Positions 1 to 8,262 of a DNA stretch of 64,000 bases are shown one piece after another. The notes beneath the pieces were generated by a model. It ran no database searches, was not told the DNA's origin, and saw only the letters and a program-made list of their open reading frames with translations. The position numbers and the translations under genes are program-made. Source of the DNA: Streptomyces lydicus (GTDB taxonomy: Bacteria; Actinomycetota; Actinomycetes; Streptomycetales; Streptomycetaceae). The stretch is taken from assembly GCF_001729485.1 (NCBI RefSeq), contig NZ_CP017157.1, positions 2,170,001 through 2,234,000 of the forward strand, written 5' to 3'. Numbering within the stretch: position 1 is the first letter of the stretch; each line of letters begins with the position of its first letter.

Positions 1-1
1 G

Positions 2-1711
2 ACCGAACACGCCACCGGCCCCCTGGGCGTCGCCACCGTCGACGTCTGGAGCCTGGGCAGCGGCAGCGTCGCCGAGATCGCCCTGGCCGCCGCCGACGGC
101 CCCGCCGTCTGGTTCGACCCCGCCCAGCTCGACGAGACCGACGAGCAAGCCTTCGCCGCCTGGAGCGCCGACCCCGACCGCCCCAAGGTGATGCACAACA
201 CCAAGGGCCTCATGCGGGTCTTCGGCGAACACGGCTGGCGCATCGACGGCGTCACCATGGACACCGCCCTCGCCGCCTACCTCGTCAAGCCCGGCCGCCG
301 CTCCTTCGCCCTGGACGCCCTCTCCGTCGAATACCTCGGCCGCGACCTCGCGCCCGCCGCGGCCGGCGACGGACAGCTCGCCTTCGGCGCCGACGAGCAG
401 GCCGAGGCGGACGCCCTGATGGGCCAGGCCCGCACCGTCCTCGACCTGGGCACCGCCTTCGAGACGAAGCTCGCCGAGGTCGGCGCCGCCGAGCTGCTGC
501 GCGACGTGGAACTCCCCACCGGCGAACTCCTCGCCCGCATGGAGCGCGCCGGCATCGCCGCCGACCGCGGCTGGCTGGAGCGCATGGAGGCACAGTTCGC
601 CGGCGCCGTGCAGCAGGCCGTCCAGGAAGCCCACGCCGCCGCCGGCCACGAATTCAACCTCGGCTCGCCCAAGCAGCTCCAGGAAGTCCTCTTCGGCGAA
701 CTGGGCCTGCCCAAGACCAAGAAGACCAAGACCGGCTACACCACGGACGCCGACGCACTCGCCTGGCTGGCCGCACAGACCGACAACGAACTCCCCGTGA
801 TCATGCTCCGCCACCGCGAGCAGGCCAAGCTCCGCACCACCGTCGAGGGCCTGATCAAGACCATCGGCGCGGACGGCCGGATCCACACCACCTTCAACCA
901 GACCGTGGCGGCCACCGGCCGACTGTCCTCCACCGACCCCAACCTCCAGAACATCCCCGTGCGCACGGACGAAGGCCGGGCCATCCGCCGCGGCTTCGTC
1001 GTCGGCGAAGGCTTCGAATCCCTCCTCACCGCCGACTACAGCCAGATCGAACTGCGGGTCATGGCCCACCTCTCCGAGGACGAGGGCCTGATCGAAGCCT
1101 TCACCTCCGGCGAGGACCTGCACACCACCGTCGCCTCCCAGGTCTTCTCCGTCGCCAAGACCCACGTCGACGCCGAGATGCGCCGCAAGATCAAGGCCAT
1201 GTCCTACGGCCTCGCCTACGGCCTGTCCGCCTTCGGCCTCTCCCAGCAGCTGGGCATCCAGCCCGACGAGGCCCGCAAGCTGATGGACAACTACTTCGAG
1301 CGGTTCGGCGGAGTGCGCGACTACCTCCGGCGCGTCGTCGAGGAAGCCCGCGCCACCGGCTACACCGAGACCATGCTCGGCCGCCGCCGCTACCTCCCCG
1401 ACCTCAACAGCGACAACCGCCAGCGCCGCGAAATGGCCGAACGGATGGCGCTGAACGCCCCCATCCAGGGCACCGCCGCCGACATCGTCAAGATCGCGAT
1501 GCTGCGGGTCGACGCCGCCCTGCGCACCGCCGAGCTGGAATCCCGGCTGCTGCTCCAGGTCCACGACGAAATCGTCGTCGAGGTCGCCCACGGCGAACGC
1601 AAGGAACTCGAGGAACTGATCCGCCGCGAAATGGCCGGAGCCGTCGCCCTGCGCGCCCCCCTCGACGTCTCCGTCGGCTACGGCAAGGACTGGGAATCCG
1701 CAGCGCACTGA
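2..1711 (+). CDS. polA: DNA polymerase I, 3' part (5' end outside window)
   Basis: This is the C-terminal part of family A DNA polymerase I, which fills gaps after excision repair and removes Okazaki primers. The open frame runs in from the window edge, so the N-terminal 5'-3' exonuclease domain is not visible; the ATG at 188 is internal. What is visible is a 3'-5' exonuclease-like domain (about 2-480) followed by the polymerase domain. Motif A DYSQIELR lies near 1033-1056, the O-helix motif B with RRKIKAMSYGLAYG near 1180-1220, and motif C QVHDE near 1555-1569. In the exonuclease-like part the Exo II position reads HNTKGLMR, lacking the usual aspartate, so proofreading is probably absent, as known for other actinobacterial Pol I enzymes. 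The gene ends at TGA 1709-1711, followed by a strong hairpin. Confidence 0.97.
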   Translation, partial: TEHATGPLGVATVDVWSLGSGSVAEIALAAADGPAVWFDPAQLDETDEQAFAAWSADPDRPKVMHNTKGLMRVFGEHGWRIDGVTMDTALAAYLVKPGRRSFALDALSVEYLGRDLAPAAAGDGQLAFGADEQAEADALMGQARTVLDLGTAFETKLAEVGAAELLRDVELPTGELLARMERAGIAADRGWLERMEAQFAGAVQQAVQEAHAAAGHEFNLGSPKQLQEVLFGELGLPKTKKTKTGYTTDADALAWLAAQTDNELPVIMLRHREQAKLRTTVEGLIKTIGADGRIHTTFNQTVAATGRLSSTDPNLQNIPVRTDEGRAIRRGFVVGEGFESLLTADYSQIELRVMAHLSEDEGLIEAFTSGEDLHTTVASQVFSVAKTHVDAEMRRKIKAMSYGLAYGLSAFGLSQQLGIQPDEARKLMDNYFERFGGVRDYLRRVVEEARATGYTETMLGRRRYLPDLNSDNRQRREMAERMALNAPIQGTAADIVKIAMLRVDAALRTAELESRLLLQVHDEIVVEVAHGERKELEELIRREMAGAVALRAPLDVSVGYGKDWESAAH

Positions 1712-1788
1712 CCGGGCTTCCCCGCGCCGACCGGGCTTCCCCGCACTGATCGCCCGTGCCTTCCGGGGGGCCGGGCTGCTCGGGCCGG

Positions 1789-1876
1789 CCGTACTGTCCG
1801 GGATGGCCGGCCGTACTGTCCAGGATCGCTGTCCGTACTGCCCGGACCGGCCTTCCGTACTGTCCGGACAGGCCGG
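1789..1876. repeat. Four 22-bp tandem repeats downstream of polA
   Basis: Four copies of CCGTACTGTCC (the third has CCGTACTGCCC) begin at 1789, 1811, 1833 and 1855, exactly 22 bp apart. The second half of each unit is degenerate. They lie between the polA stop and its hairpin terminator, in a stretch with no credible gene. Function unknown. Confidence 0.8.
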
Positions 1877-1947
1877 ACCGACCGAGCCGCGCGGCGCCCG
1901 GAACGACCGGGCCGTGCGCCGGCCGCCCCGACCGGGCCGCGCGCCGG

Positions 1948-1997
1948 CCGGTGCCCTGTCCGGGCCGCACGCCGCGCGGGCCCGGACAGGGCACCGG
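1948..1997 (+). terminator. Strong hairpin terminator after polA
   Basis: A perfect 19-bp inverted repeat (1948-1966 with 1979-1997, 12-nt loop) contains CCCTGTCCGGGCC and its complement. There is no T-run, as usual for Streptomyces terminators. It lies 236 bp beyond the polA stop and may also stop the convergent DUF4184 transcript. Confidence 0.75.
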
Positions 1998-2033
1998 CTC
2001 CGCCGGTCACGGCACCTGCCCACGCGGACACAG

Positions 2034-2175
2034 CGGACACATCGGTCAGAGGTCCTGCCCCGTTCAGTCCAGGCAGAGGTCCGGCCCAGCCGGACAGATC
2101 GGCCAGAGGCAGCCCCTTTGCCCCGCTCGGACAGTTCGGCCAGAGACCCTGCCCGCTCGGACAGATCGGCCAGGG
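2034..2175. repeat. Dispersed 18-bp repeat, four copies
   Basis: Copies of CGGACAGATCGGCCAGAG occur at 2091-2108, 2128-2145 (one change) and 2158-2175 (one change), with a weaker copy at 2034-2051. Spacing is irregular (57, 37 and 30 bp), unlike the 22-bp array just upstream. The stretch 1712-2297 otherwise holds no gene I can support. Confidence 0.6.
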
Positions 2176-2297
2176 CCCCAGCCCCGTCGGCCGGACGCCG
2201 AGCGCAGTACGGCCGGCACGGTCCGTACGGAACGTCACTCCGCGCCGGCTCGGTCGGCCGGACCCGGACAACGCCACCCCGGGTCCCGGGTCCCGGC

Positions 2298-3290
2298 TCA
2301 GTCGCTGGTGGACGCCACCGACCGGGCCGCCGACCGAGCAGCCGCGGCACCCGCCGCCGGCCCCGACGGCGCGGCCGCCGCACCGGCCACCGACAGGCTC
2401 CGACGCGCCCGCCGCACCACCAGCCGTACCGCCACCGCATACAGCAGCAGCCCGGCAATCAGGCCCGCGCCGGAGCCGAAGAGCACAGTCGGCAGGTAGT
2501 CGAACCAGTCCGCCGCGGCGCCGTACACGGCGTGCGCCCGCAACGTCCGGTGCACCGCGCCGAGCACCACGCACAGGACGACCGGGAAGGTCAGCAGCAG
2601 CCGCACCCGCACGCTCAGCGAAGGCGCCGCCCCCGCCCCCGAACCGACCGCGGCACCGCCACTCCCGTCCGTCCCGGTGCGGCCCGCGCCGCGCCGGACA
2701 AGGCCCGCCGCACCCCGGCCGCCACCTCCCCGCCGAAGCGCCGACCACAGGAACCACACCGTCCCCGCCGAAGCCACCACCGAAGTGCCGTACTGCAGAT
2801 ATGTCGACACCGGTAGCCCACCCGCCGTCCCGCCCAGCCCGGGGACCAGCCGCGTGCCCCAGCGCCCCGGGTGGGTGAACGCGTCCCACACCACATGCGT
2901 CGCCGCCCCGAGCACCGCCGACAGCACGAACCGGCCAGCCAACGCGCCGAATTCGGACACACTCCGCGGTTGCCACCGGCGACCCCGGACCAACCCGTAC
3001 ACCCGCCCCCGCCACGCCGCGGGCAACAAGGCCAGCACCGGCTCACGCAACAGCAGCCAGCCCCCGACGAGCGCCACGGTCACCAGCACATCCACCGTCA
3101 GCACACCCCACAGCGAGTGCGTGACCGCCCCGAACGCCATGCCGCCCGGCACCACACTGTCCGCGTAGTACGTCATGTCCGGTGCCAACGACCCCGCGAC
3201 GAGCGCCGAGGCGACCAGCGGACCACGTGCCGTACCGGTCCGTCGGACGGCCGGCAGCACTGCGGCGACATGGCTGAGCGTGAACGGCAT
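2298..3290 (-). CDS. DUF4184 family membrane protein
   Basis: This 330-aa protein matches the DUF4184 family, small integral membrane proteins of unknown function related in pattern to YdjM/metal-dependent hydrolase-like membrane proteins. The N-terminus MPFTLSHVAAVLP carries the family-typical PFTLSH signature. Further on, SLAPDMTYY (about residues 34-42) and a WDAFTH motif (about 135-140) supply the conserved Asp/His residues. Several hydrophobic segments are visible, notably around 60-85, 125-145 and 160-180 and again in the C-terminal half. A His/Asp-rich membrane active site is an inference from the pattern. The start at 3290 is preceded by GAGGGGAGG. The C-terminus is Ala/Gly-rich and ends close to the polA-distal repeats. 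Confidence 0.85.
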   Translation of the reverse strand: MPFTLSHVAAVLPAVRRTGTARGPLVASALVAGSLAPDMTYYADSVVPGGMAFGAVTHSLWGVLTVDVLVTVALVGGWLLLREPVLALLPAAWRGRVYGLVRGRRWQPRSVSEFGALAGRFVLSAVLGAATHVVWDAFTHPGRWGTRLVPGLGGTAGGLPVSTYLQYGTSVVASAGTVWFLWSALRRGGGGRGAAGLVRRGAGRTGTDGSGGAAVGSGAGAAPSLSVRVRLLLTFPVVLCVVLGAVHRTLRAHAVYGAAADWFDYLPTVLFGSGAGLIAGLLLYAVAVRLVVRRARRSLSVAGAAAAPSGPAAGAAAARSAARSVASTSD

Positions 3291-3440
3291 GGAGCCTCCC
3301 CTCGATCGATTCGGATCATTATGTGTCCGATGAGGGTGGTAGATGCCGGGCCCGAGTTGTCGTAGTGTCGCCTGAGTTGGAGCGCCGGGGAGCGCGATAC
3401 CGCGTCGCGACGCGGTGGGTCAACGCGGAGGGGACCACAT

Positions 3441-5279
3441 ATGGCAGCCACATTCCGACGGCGGCTCCGAAGGGGAGCGGCCTCAACGGCCGTGGCGGCC
3501 CTGGTGCTCGCCGCCCTGACCGCCTCCCAGTCGCCGGCCGGCGCCAAGAACACGACCGCCAAGGGGCAGGAACCCACGCCCGCCGACACGCCCATCGACG
3601 GCGGCGCGGCGTACTACACCGACCTGCCGCCCCTCAACAGCCCGGTACCGCCCCGCGGTTCCAACGACCCCCGGCCCGACGGCGACGACATCGTCACCGG
3701 CCCCGCGCAGGCCGGCATCCCCGCCACCGTCCTGGCCGCCTACAAGAAGGCCGAGTCCGAGATCCGCGCCACGGACCCCGGCTGCCGGCTGCCCTGGCAA
3801 CTCCTCGCGGGCATCGGCAAGGTCGAATCCGGCCAGGCGCGCGGCGGCGCGGTCGACGCCGAGGGCACCACCCTCCGGCCCATCCTCGGACCGCAGCTCA
3901 ACGGCCACGGCTTCGCCCGGATCACTGACACCGACCGCGGTCTGTACGACGGCGACCGCACCCACGACCGCGCCGTGGGCCCGATGCAGTTCATCCCCTC
4001 CACCTGGTCCCAGGGCGGCCCCGCCGGCGCCGGCTGGGGCGCCGACGGCAACGGCGACGGCAAGAAGGACCCCAACAACGTCTTCGACGCCGCACTCGCC
4101 GCCGGCACCTACCTGTGCGCCGGCGGCCGCGATCTGTCGGTCCAGCAGGACCTGGACAGCGCCGTCCTCGGCTACAACCACTCCGAGGAATACCTGCGGA
4201 CCGTACTGTCCTGGTTCGCGTTCTACCGCACCGGCAGCTACGAAGTACCCGACGGCAAGGGTGTGCTCCCCGCCCGCCGGCACGACGCCCACGGCACCGG
4301 CGACCCCGCGCACGGCCGCACGGAGGGACGTACGGGCCACGGCCGCAGCACCGGCGACACCACCGGCAACCGCCCCCACCCCGGCAAGACGCAGCCGAAC
4401 GGGCCCGCGAAGCCCGGCGGTTCGGGCGACGGCCACACCGGCGGCCACACCCCGGGCGGCGACCACACCCCCGGCACCCCGGAAACTCCCGGCACCCCGG
4501 AAAACCCCGGCGGGAAGCCGACGCCCACCCCCAAGCCGCCCACCCAGCCCACCACCCCGACCGCGCTCCAGCAGGTCGGCGACCGGGACCTGACCACCAC
4601 TGCCGGTACCGACTTCACCAGCAAGCCCCAGGTGCGGGCCGAGAACGCGGCCGGCAAACCGGTCGCCGGCGTCGCCGTCCGCTTCACCCTCCCCGAGACC
4701 ACCGACGCCCGCTTCCCCGCCGGCGCCACCACCGCCACCGTCACCACCGGCAAGGACGGCCTGGCCACCGCACCCACCCTGCACGCGGGCGACAAGACCG
4801 GCGACTTCACCCTCCGGGCCACCGCCGTCGGCCGCACCGTACCCGCCGTCGACCTCAAGGCGACCGTCAAGGCCAAGCCCGCCCCCAAGGCCGACCTGCT
4901 CACCCGCACCTCCGACAAGGAGCTGACGGCCACCGCCGGCCACGCGTTCGCGGAGGACGCGGTCGAGATCAAGGCGACGTACCAGGGCAAGATCGCCGCC
5001 GGGGTGCCGATCACCGCGACGATGATCACCGACGACCCGGACCACCCAGTCCAGAACGACAAGGGCCCCTACTTCAAGGACCCCCAGGCCACCGGCGACA
5101 ACAAGGACAAGCCGGTCCGCACCCTCACCGGCCTGACCACCGACGCCGACGGCCTCCTCAAGCTCCCGAAGATCTACACCGACACCCACCCCGGCACCTT
5201 CCTGCTCCGCCTCACCACCCCCAACGGCACCACCCTCACCCTCAAACTGAAGGTCGCCGCCCCGCCAAAGACCCCCTGA
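3441..5279 (+). CDS. Secreted lytic transglycosylase with C-terminal Ig-like region
   Basis: The 612-aa protein has an Arg-rich N-terminus and hydrophobic core (about residues 1-35) typical of an exported protein. Residues about 100-265 form an SLT/MltB-type lytic transglycosylase domain, which cleaves peptidoglycan glycan strands: GIGKVESG places the catalytic Glu at 129, and AVGPMQFIPSTW and GYNHSEEYLRTVL are family motifs. A Pro/Thr/Gly linker follows (about 270-385, with TPGTPE repeats), then two Ig-like beta-rich segments (about 386-480 and 490-610) that probably bind the wall. The outer Ala-X-Ala gives a plausible signal peptidase site. The gene ends at TGA 5277-5279, where the IS982-type element begins, so its natural terminator is now about 1.1 kb away (6336-6375). 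Confidence 0.92.
   Translation: MAATFRRRLRRGAASTAVAALVLAALTASQSPAGAKNTTAKGQEPTPADTPIDGGAAYYTDLPPLNSPVPPRGSNDPRPDGDDIVTGPAQAGIPATVLAAYKKAESEIRATDPGCRLPWQLLAGIGKVESGQARGGAVDAEGTTLRPILGPQLNGHGFARITDTDRGLYDGDRTHDRAVGPMQFIPSTWSQGGPAGAGWGADGNGDGKKDPNNVFDAALAAGTYLCAGGRDLSVQQDLDSAVLGYNHSEEYLRTVLSWFAFYRTGSYEVPDGKGVLPARRHDAHGTGDPAHGRTEGRTGHGRSTGDTTGNRPHPGKTQPNGPAKPGGSGDGHTGGHTPGGDHTPGTPETPGTPENPGGKPTPTPKPPTQPTTPTALQQVGDRDLTTTAGTDFTSKPQVRAENAAGKPVAGVAVRFTLPETTDARFPAGATTATVTTGKDGLATAPTLHAGDKTGDFTLRATAVGRTVPAVDLKATVKAKPAPKADLLTRTSDKELTATAGHAFAEDAVEIKATYQGKIAAGVPITATMITDDPDHPVQNDKGPYFKDPQATGDNKDKPVRTLTGLTTDADGLLKLPKIYTDTHPGTFLLRLTTPNGTTLTLKLKVAAPPKTP
5273..5279. repeat. Target-site duplication, left copy
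   Basis: CCCCTGA directly abuts the left inverted repeat and recurs at 6261-6267 after the right one. The 7-bp size fits the IS982 family. The TGA inside it is the stop codon of the transglycosylase gene, so the insertion kept the reading frame end intact. Confidence 0.9.
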
Positions 5280-6260
5280 CCTAGACGAGTAAGTCCGAAG
5301 TCTTCGGGCGCATGAAGCGAGGGTCTCGTTGGTTCGTTTGTGACGACAAACCTGGAGACCCTCGCGACTGCACTGTACGTGAGGATCGATGACTCTCTGG
5401 CAGGAACGCGGCGGACAGGGCGTCCACCGAGGCTGACGGATGCCGAACTGTTGACGCTCGCGGTCATGCAGGCCGTACTCGGCTTCGTCTCCGAGGCCCG
5501 CTGGCTGCGGTTCGCCCGCACCCATCTGGCGGCCGAGTTCCCCTACCTGCCCGAACAGTCCGGCTACAACAAGCGCCTGCGGGCCGCGAACACCCTGCTC
5601 GGCCGCTTCATTCGCACCCTCGCCCGCGACACGGATCTGTGGCACGACGACGTATGGATCGTGGACTCCACACCCGTGGAATGCGCCCGCTCACGCCCCA
5701 CCGTCAAACGCTCCGGCCTGGCCGGCTGGGCCGCTTACTCCTACTGTCCCTCGCACTCACGGTTCTTCTGGGGCCTGCGCCTGCACCTGATCTGCACACC
5801 TGGTGGACTACCGATCGCCTGGGCTCTGGCCAACCCCAAGACGGACGAACGCGAAGTCCTCGCAGGCATGCTCACCCAGGACGCCGACCTGCTGGCCACC
5901 CGCCCCGGGCAGACGGTTATCGGCGACAAGGGCTACGTCTCCAAGCACCTCGACGCCTTCATGGCCCAACACGGCCTGACCCTGCTGCGGCCCAGCTACC
6001 GCAACAAGAAGCCCCGGCCAGGAGAGCACCTCCTCAAACCGATCCGGCAGCTGATCGAGTCGGTCAACGACACCCTCAAAGGCCAGCTCGACCTCGAACG
6101 CCACGGAGCCAGAACCCCAGCCGGAGTCCTGGCCGGCGTCGGACAACGCATCCTCGCTCTCACCGCCGCGATCTGGCACAACCGGGCCACCGGAACACCG
6201 ATCACACGATCACTGATCGCCTACGACCACTGACCAGGGCTTCGGACTTACTCGTCTAGG
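5280..6260. mobile_element. Complete IS982-family insertion sequence (981 bp)
   Basis: The element is bounded by perfect 21-bp terminal inverted repeats (5280-5300 and 6240-6260), each starting CCTAGACGAGTAAGTCC from the outside, and by 7-bp direct repeats CCCCTGA. It holds one intact transposase gene. Intact ends and identical target duplications suggest a recent insertion. It landed exactly after the stop codon of the lytic transglycosylase gene. Confidence 0.93.
5340..6233 (+). CDS. IS982-family transposase
   Basis: The 297-aa DDE transposase moves the surrounding element by cut-and-paste or copy-paste transposition. A helical N-terminal part (about 1-90) is followed by the catalytic core. 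The likely catalytic triad is Asp109 (WIVDSTPVE), Asp196 (VIGDKGYV) and Glu240 (RQLIESVND), spaced as in IS982/IS4-like enzymes. The length is normal for IS982 and the frame is uninterrupted, so it should be active. It starts 60 bp inside the left inverted repeat and stops 7 bp before the right one. Slightly more A/T at third positions than in its neighbours fits a transferred element. Confidence 0.93.
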   Translation: MTTNLETLATALYVRIDDSLAGTRRTGRPPRLTDAELLTLAVMQAVLGFVSEARWLRFARTHLAAEFPYLPEQSGYNKRLRAANTLLGRFIRTLARDTDLWHDDVWIVDSTPVECARSRPTVKRSGLAGWAAYSYCPSHSRFFWGLRLHLICTPGGLPIAWALANPKTDEREVLAGMLTQDADLLATRPGQTVIGDKGYVSKHLDAFMAQHGLTLLRPSYRNKKPRPGEHLLKPIRQLIESVNDTLKGQLDLERHGARTPAGVLAGVGQRILALTAAIWHNRATGTPITRSLIAYDH

Positions 6261-6267
6261 CCCCTGA
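6261..6267. repeat. Target-site duplication, right copy
   Basis: CCCCTGA directly follows the right inverted repeat and is identical to 5273-5279. Confidence 0.9.
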
Positions 6268-6335
6268 CCCCAACAGGCACAGGACACACGGCCGGCCCCT
6301 CAAACCGCAGGCGCCCGCCACCCACCCGCCGTACT

Positions 6336-6375
6336 CACCGCCGTCCCGCCCCCCGTCCAGGGCGGGACGGCGGTG
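6336..6375 (+). terminator. Hairpin, probable original terminator of the transglycosylase gene
   Basis: A perfect 16-bp inverted repeat (6336-6351 with 6360-6375, 8-nt loop) contains CACCGCCGTCCCGCCC. Without the insertion sequence it would lie about 75 bp after the transglycosylase stop, which is why I assign it to that gene. Confidence 0.7.
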
Positions 6376-6444
6376 ACACACCTACCGGGCCGCCTACCCC
6401 CGCAACCCCACGCAAGCGGAGCCACGACCACCCAGACACGCAGC

Positions 6445-6506
6445 CCCTCAGACCCACACAGCCCCTCAGACACACACGGACCCTCAGACCCACGCGGCCC
6501 TCAGGC
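6445..6506. repeat. Four 17/18-bp tandem repeats
   Basis: CCCTCAGAC begins at 6445, 6463 and 6481, with CCCTCAGGC at 6498; further CTCAGAC copies occur near 6534 and 6550. The stretch 6376-6840 holds no other gene or structure I can support. Confidence 0.65.
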
Positions 6507-6840
6507 CCGCAGGTGATGCAGACGCGCAGGTGACTCAGACGCACGGTCGCTCAGACCGCCGCATCACCTCCACCCGCCCGCATCGCCTCCACGCACAACG
6601 CGTAATCGAGCGGCCATGCCCGTGCACTCGGCCCCAGCCCCCGTCGGCCGCCCCAACCCACCCACGGGCCCGGCCTGCCAGCAGACCCAGCCCACACTCG
6701 AGCCCGGCCTGCGATCAAACTCAACGCACACTCGGGTGCAGCCTGCTCTCCGGCACGCACAACGTGTTCTCATCTCAGCCCCCCGTTGCTACGGTGCCCC
6801 AGCCCTGACGCCGCATCAGCTCCGCTTCGGGAGGCCGGCC

Positions 6841-6975
6841 ATGCGCGCCCTGACAGCAGCCGCGATCGGACTGGCCGCGGCGCTCGCCCTAGTCCTCACC
6901 CTCACCGCGATCGGCGCGCCCAGTGGCACGACGTCCCCCAAGCCGCTGCTGACCACCGTCCCCGAGCACCCCTGA
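6841..6975 (+). CDS. Tiny membrane peptide, SPW_0924-like
   Basis: The 44-aa peptide has one hydrophobic segment (about residues 4-25, MRALTAAAIGLAAALALVLT) and a polar tail ending TTVPEHP. It resembles the small SPW_0924-type family that I recall being annotated beside DUF3068 genes in Streptomyces; function is unknown. A good ribosome site, GGGAGG, lies 6 bp before the ATG. The next gene starts 18 bp after its stop, so the two are probably co-transcribed. It is short, but the start, ribosome site and neighbour all support it. Confidence 0.75.
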   Translation: MRALTAAAIGLAAALALVLTLTAIGAPSGTTSPKPLLTTVPEHP

Positions 6976-6993
6976 GGGAGGGACGCCGCCGCC

Positions 6994-8001
6994 ATGCGCC
7001 GCACCGCCAGCCTCGTACTGCTCGCCTTCGCCGTCTTCTTCGCCGCGCTGTCCCCGCTGATGCGCTGGTACGCCTTCCCGCGGCTCGCCAAGATCCCGCC
7101 CAGCCAGTACCAGGACGTGGTCATGGAGGCCAAGCCCGCCACCCTCATCAACTACGGCACCATGAAGGCCCAACGGGTCTCCAAGGTCACCATCGTCCAG
7201 ACCCTCAAGGGCAACGTCGCCGCGTCCGACCGGATCGAGCGGACCGCCGGCCGCGACGTCGTCGTCTGGGACACGCTCTCCTACATCGCCGGCCCCGACG
7301 GCAAGATGGTCTCCGAGATCCCCGAGCGCTACATCTTCGACGCGCACTCCCAGGCCCCCGTGCACGCCACCGGCGAGATGGTTGACGGCGACCCGGTGCG
7401 CCGCCAGGGCATCGAGTACAAGTGGCCGTTCCTCACCGAGAAGCGCGACTACACCTACTTCGACGCCCAGACCCGCACCTCGGCCCCCATCCACTACAAG
7501 GGGACCCGCACCTTCCACGGCCTGGAGGTCTACTACTTCGAGCAGACCATCCCGTGGACCAAGGTCCCGCTCCCCAAGAAGATGCCGGTCAAGGGCATCA
7601 CGTCACAGGCCGTCGAGAAGATGGGCACCACCCGCTGGTACACCACCAAGCGGATGTTCTGGGTCGAGCCCGTCACCGGCGCACCGGTCAACGGGCAGGA
7701 GATCCACAGGGAGGAACTGCGTGGCGGGGATCTGCTGCCCGGCGGCGGCAAGGTCACCGCGTTTGCCGGCCACGTGAAGATGCGCGATGACTATGTCGAC
7801 TCCACCGTCGCCCTGGTCACCTCCCAGCGCACCCTGGTTCTGCTCCTCACCAGCTACCTCCCCTGGGGTTTCCTCGTCCTGGGCGCCGCACTGCTGGCGC
7901 TGGCCCTGTATCTGGAGGCCCGCAGTCGGCGCCCCGGCCCCGGTGCGACCGACGCAGACCGGGTCACGGAACCGAAGCCAAAGCCAACGCCCGCTCCCTG
8001 A
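6994..8001 (+). CDS. DUF3068 domain membrane-anchored protein
   Basis: The 335-aa protein matches DUF3068, an actinobacterial family of unknown function. It has an N-terminal membrane segment (about 4-24), a long extracytoplasmic domain (about 30-280, with motifs such as GIEYKWPF, DAQTRTSAPI and GLEVYYFEQ), a second membrane segment (about 288-312) and a short cytoplasmic Pro/Lys-rich tail. The topology suggests a wall- or envelope-associated role; this is inference. The ATG at 6994 follows GAGGGAGGG. It is the second gene of a probable two-gene unit with the tiny peptide at 6841. Confidence 0.88.
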   Translation: MRRTASLVLLAFAVFFAALSPLMRWYAFPRLAKIPPSQYQDVVMEAKPATLINYGTMKAQRVSKVTIVQTLKGNVAASDRIERTAGRDVVVWDTLSYIAGPDGKMVSEIPERYIFDAHSQAPVHATGEMVDGDPVRRQGIEYKWPFLTEKRDYTYFDAQTRTSAPIHYKGTRTFHGLEVYYFEQTIPWTKVPLPKKMPVKGITSQAVEKMGTTRWYTTKRMFWVEPVTGAPVNGQEIHREELRGGDLLPGGGKVTAFAGHVKMRDDYVDSTVALVTSQRTLVLLLTSYLPWGFLVLGAALLALALYLEARSRRPGPGATDADRVTEPKPKPTPAP

Positions 8002-8262
8002 TCGGCGCTCGGCCCCGCTTCGACGCGACGCGCTGGCCCTTCCCTGGCTCGTGTCTCTGCGACGCCCGTCGGTTGTTGTCTGTCGCAGTGACGCCTCCTG
8101 CCTGCCTCGCGCTGCCTCCCTCTAATCCGGCAACGATTACGGAGAGTGATTTAGCTCCCGCATGTTGTGACGCTCGGTGTATTCGAGAGGGATAGGCGGG
8201 CTGCACGGCATGGCGGAATTTGCTCCGTGGTGTGGCGGGCCGCGACAGGCAGGCTGATCCGC

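Noticed and set aside
1789..2175. CRISPR array
   Set aside because: Units are only 22 bp long with no unique spacers of normal size, and no cas genes are present.
3483..5645. 720-aa minus-strand open frame
   Set aside because: It is antisense to the lytic transglycosylase and crosses the IS boundary; the Gly/Val-rich translation has no family signature.
8100..8210. tRNA-like stretch between the DUF3068 gene and hrpB
   Set aside because: GTGTATTCGAGAG vaguely resembles a T loop, but no cloverleaf with acceptor stem can be drawn.
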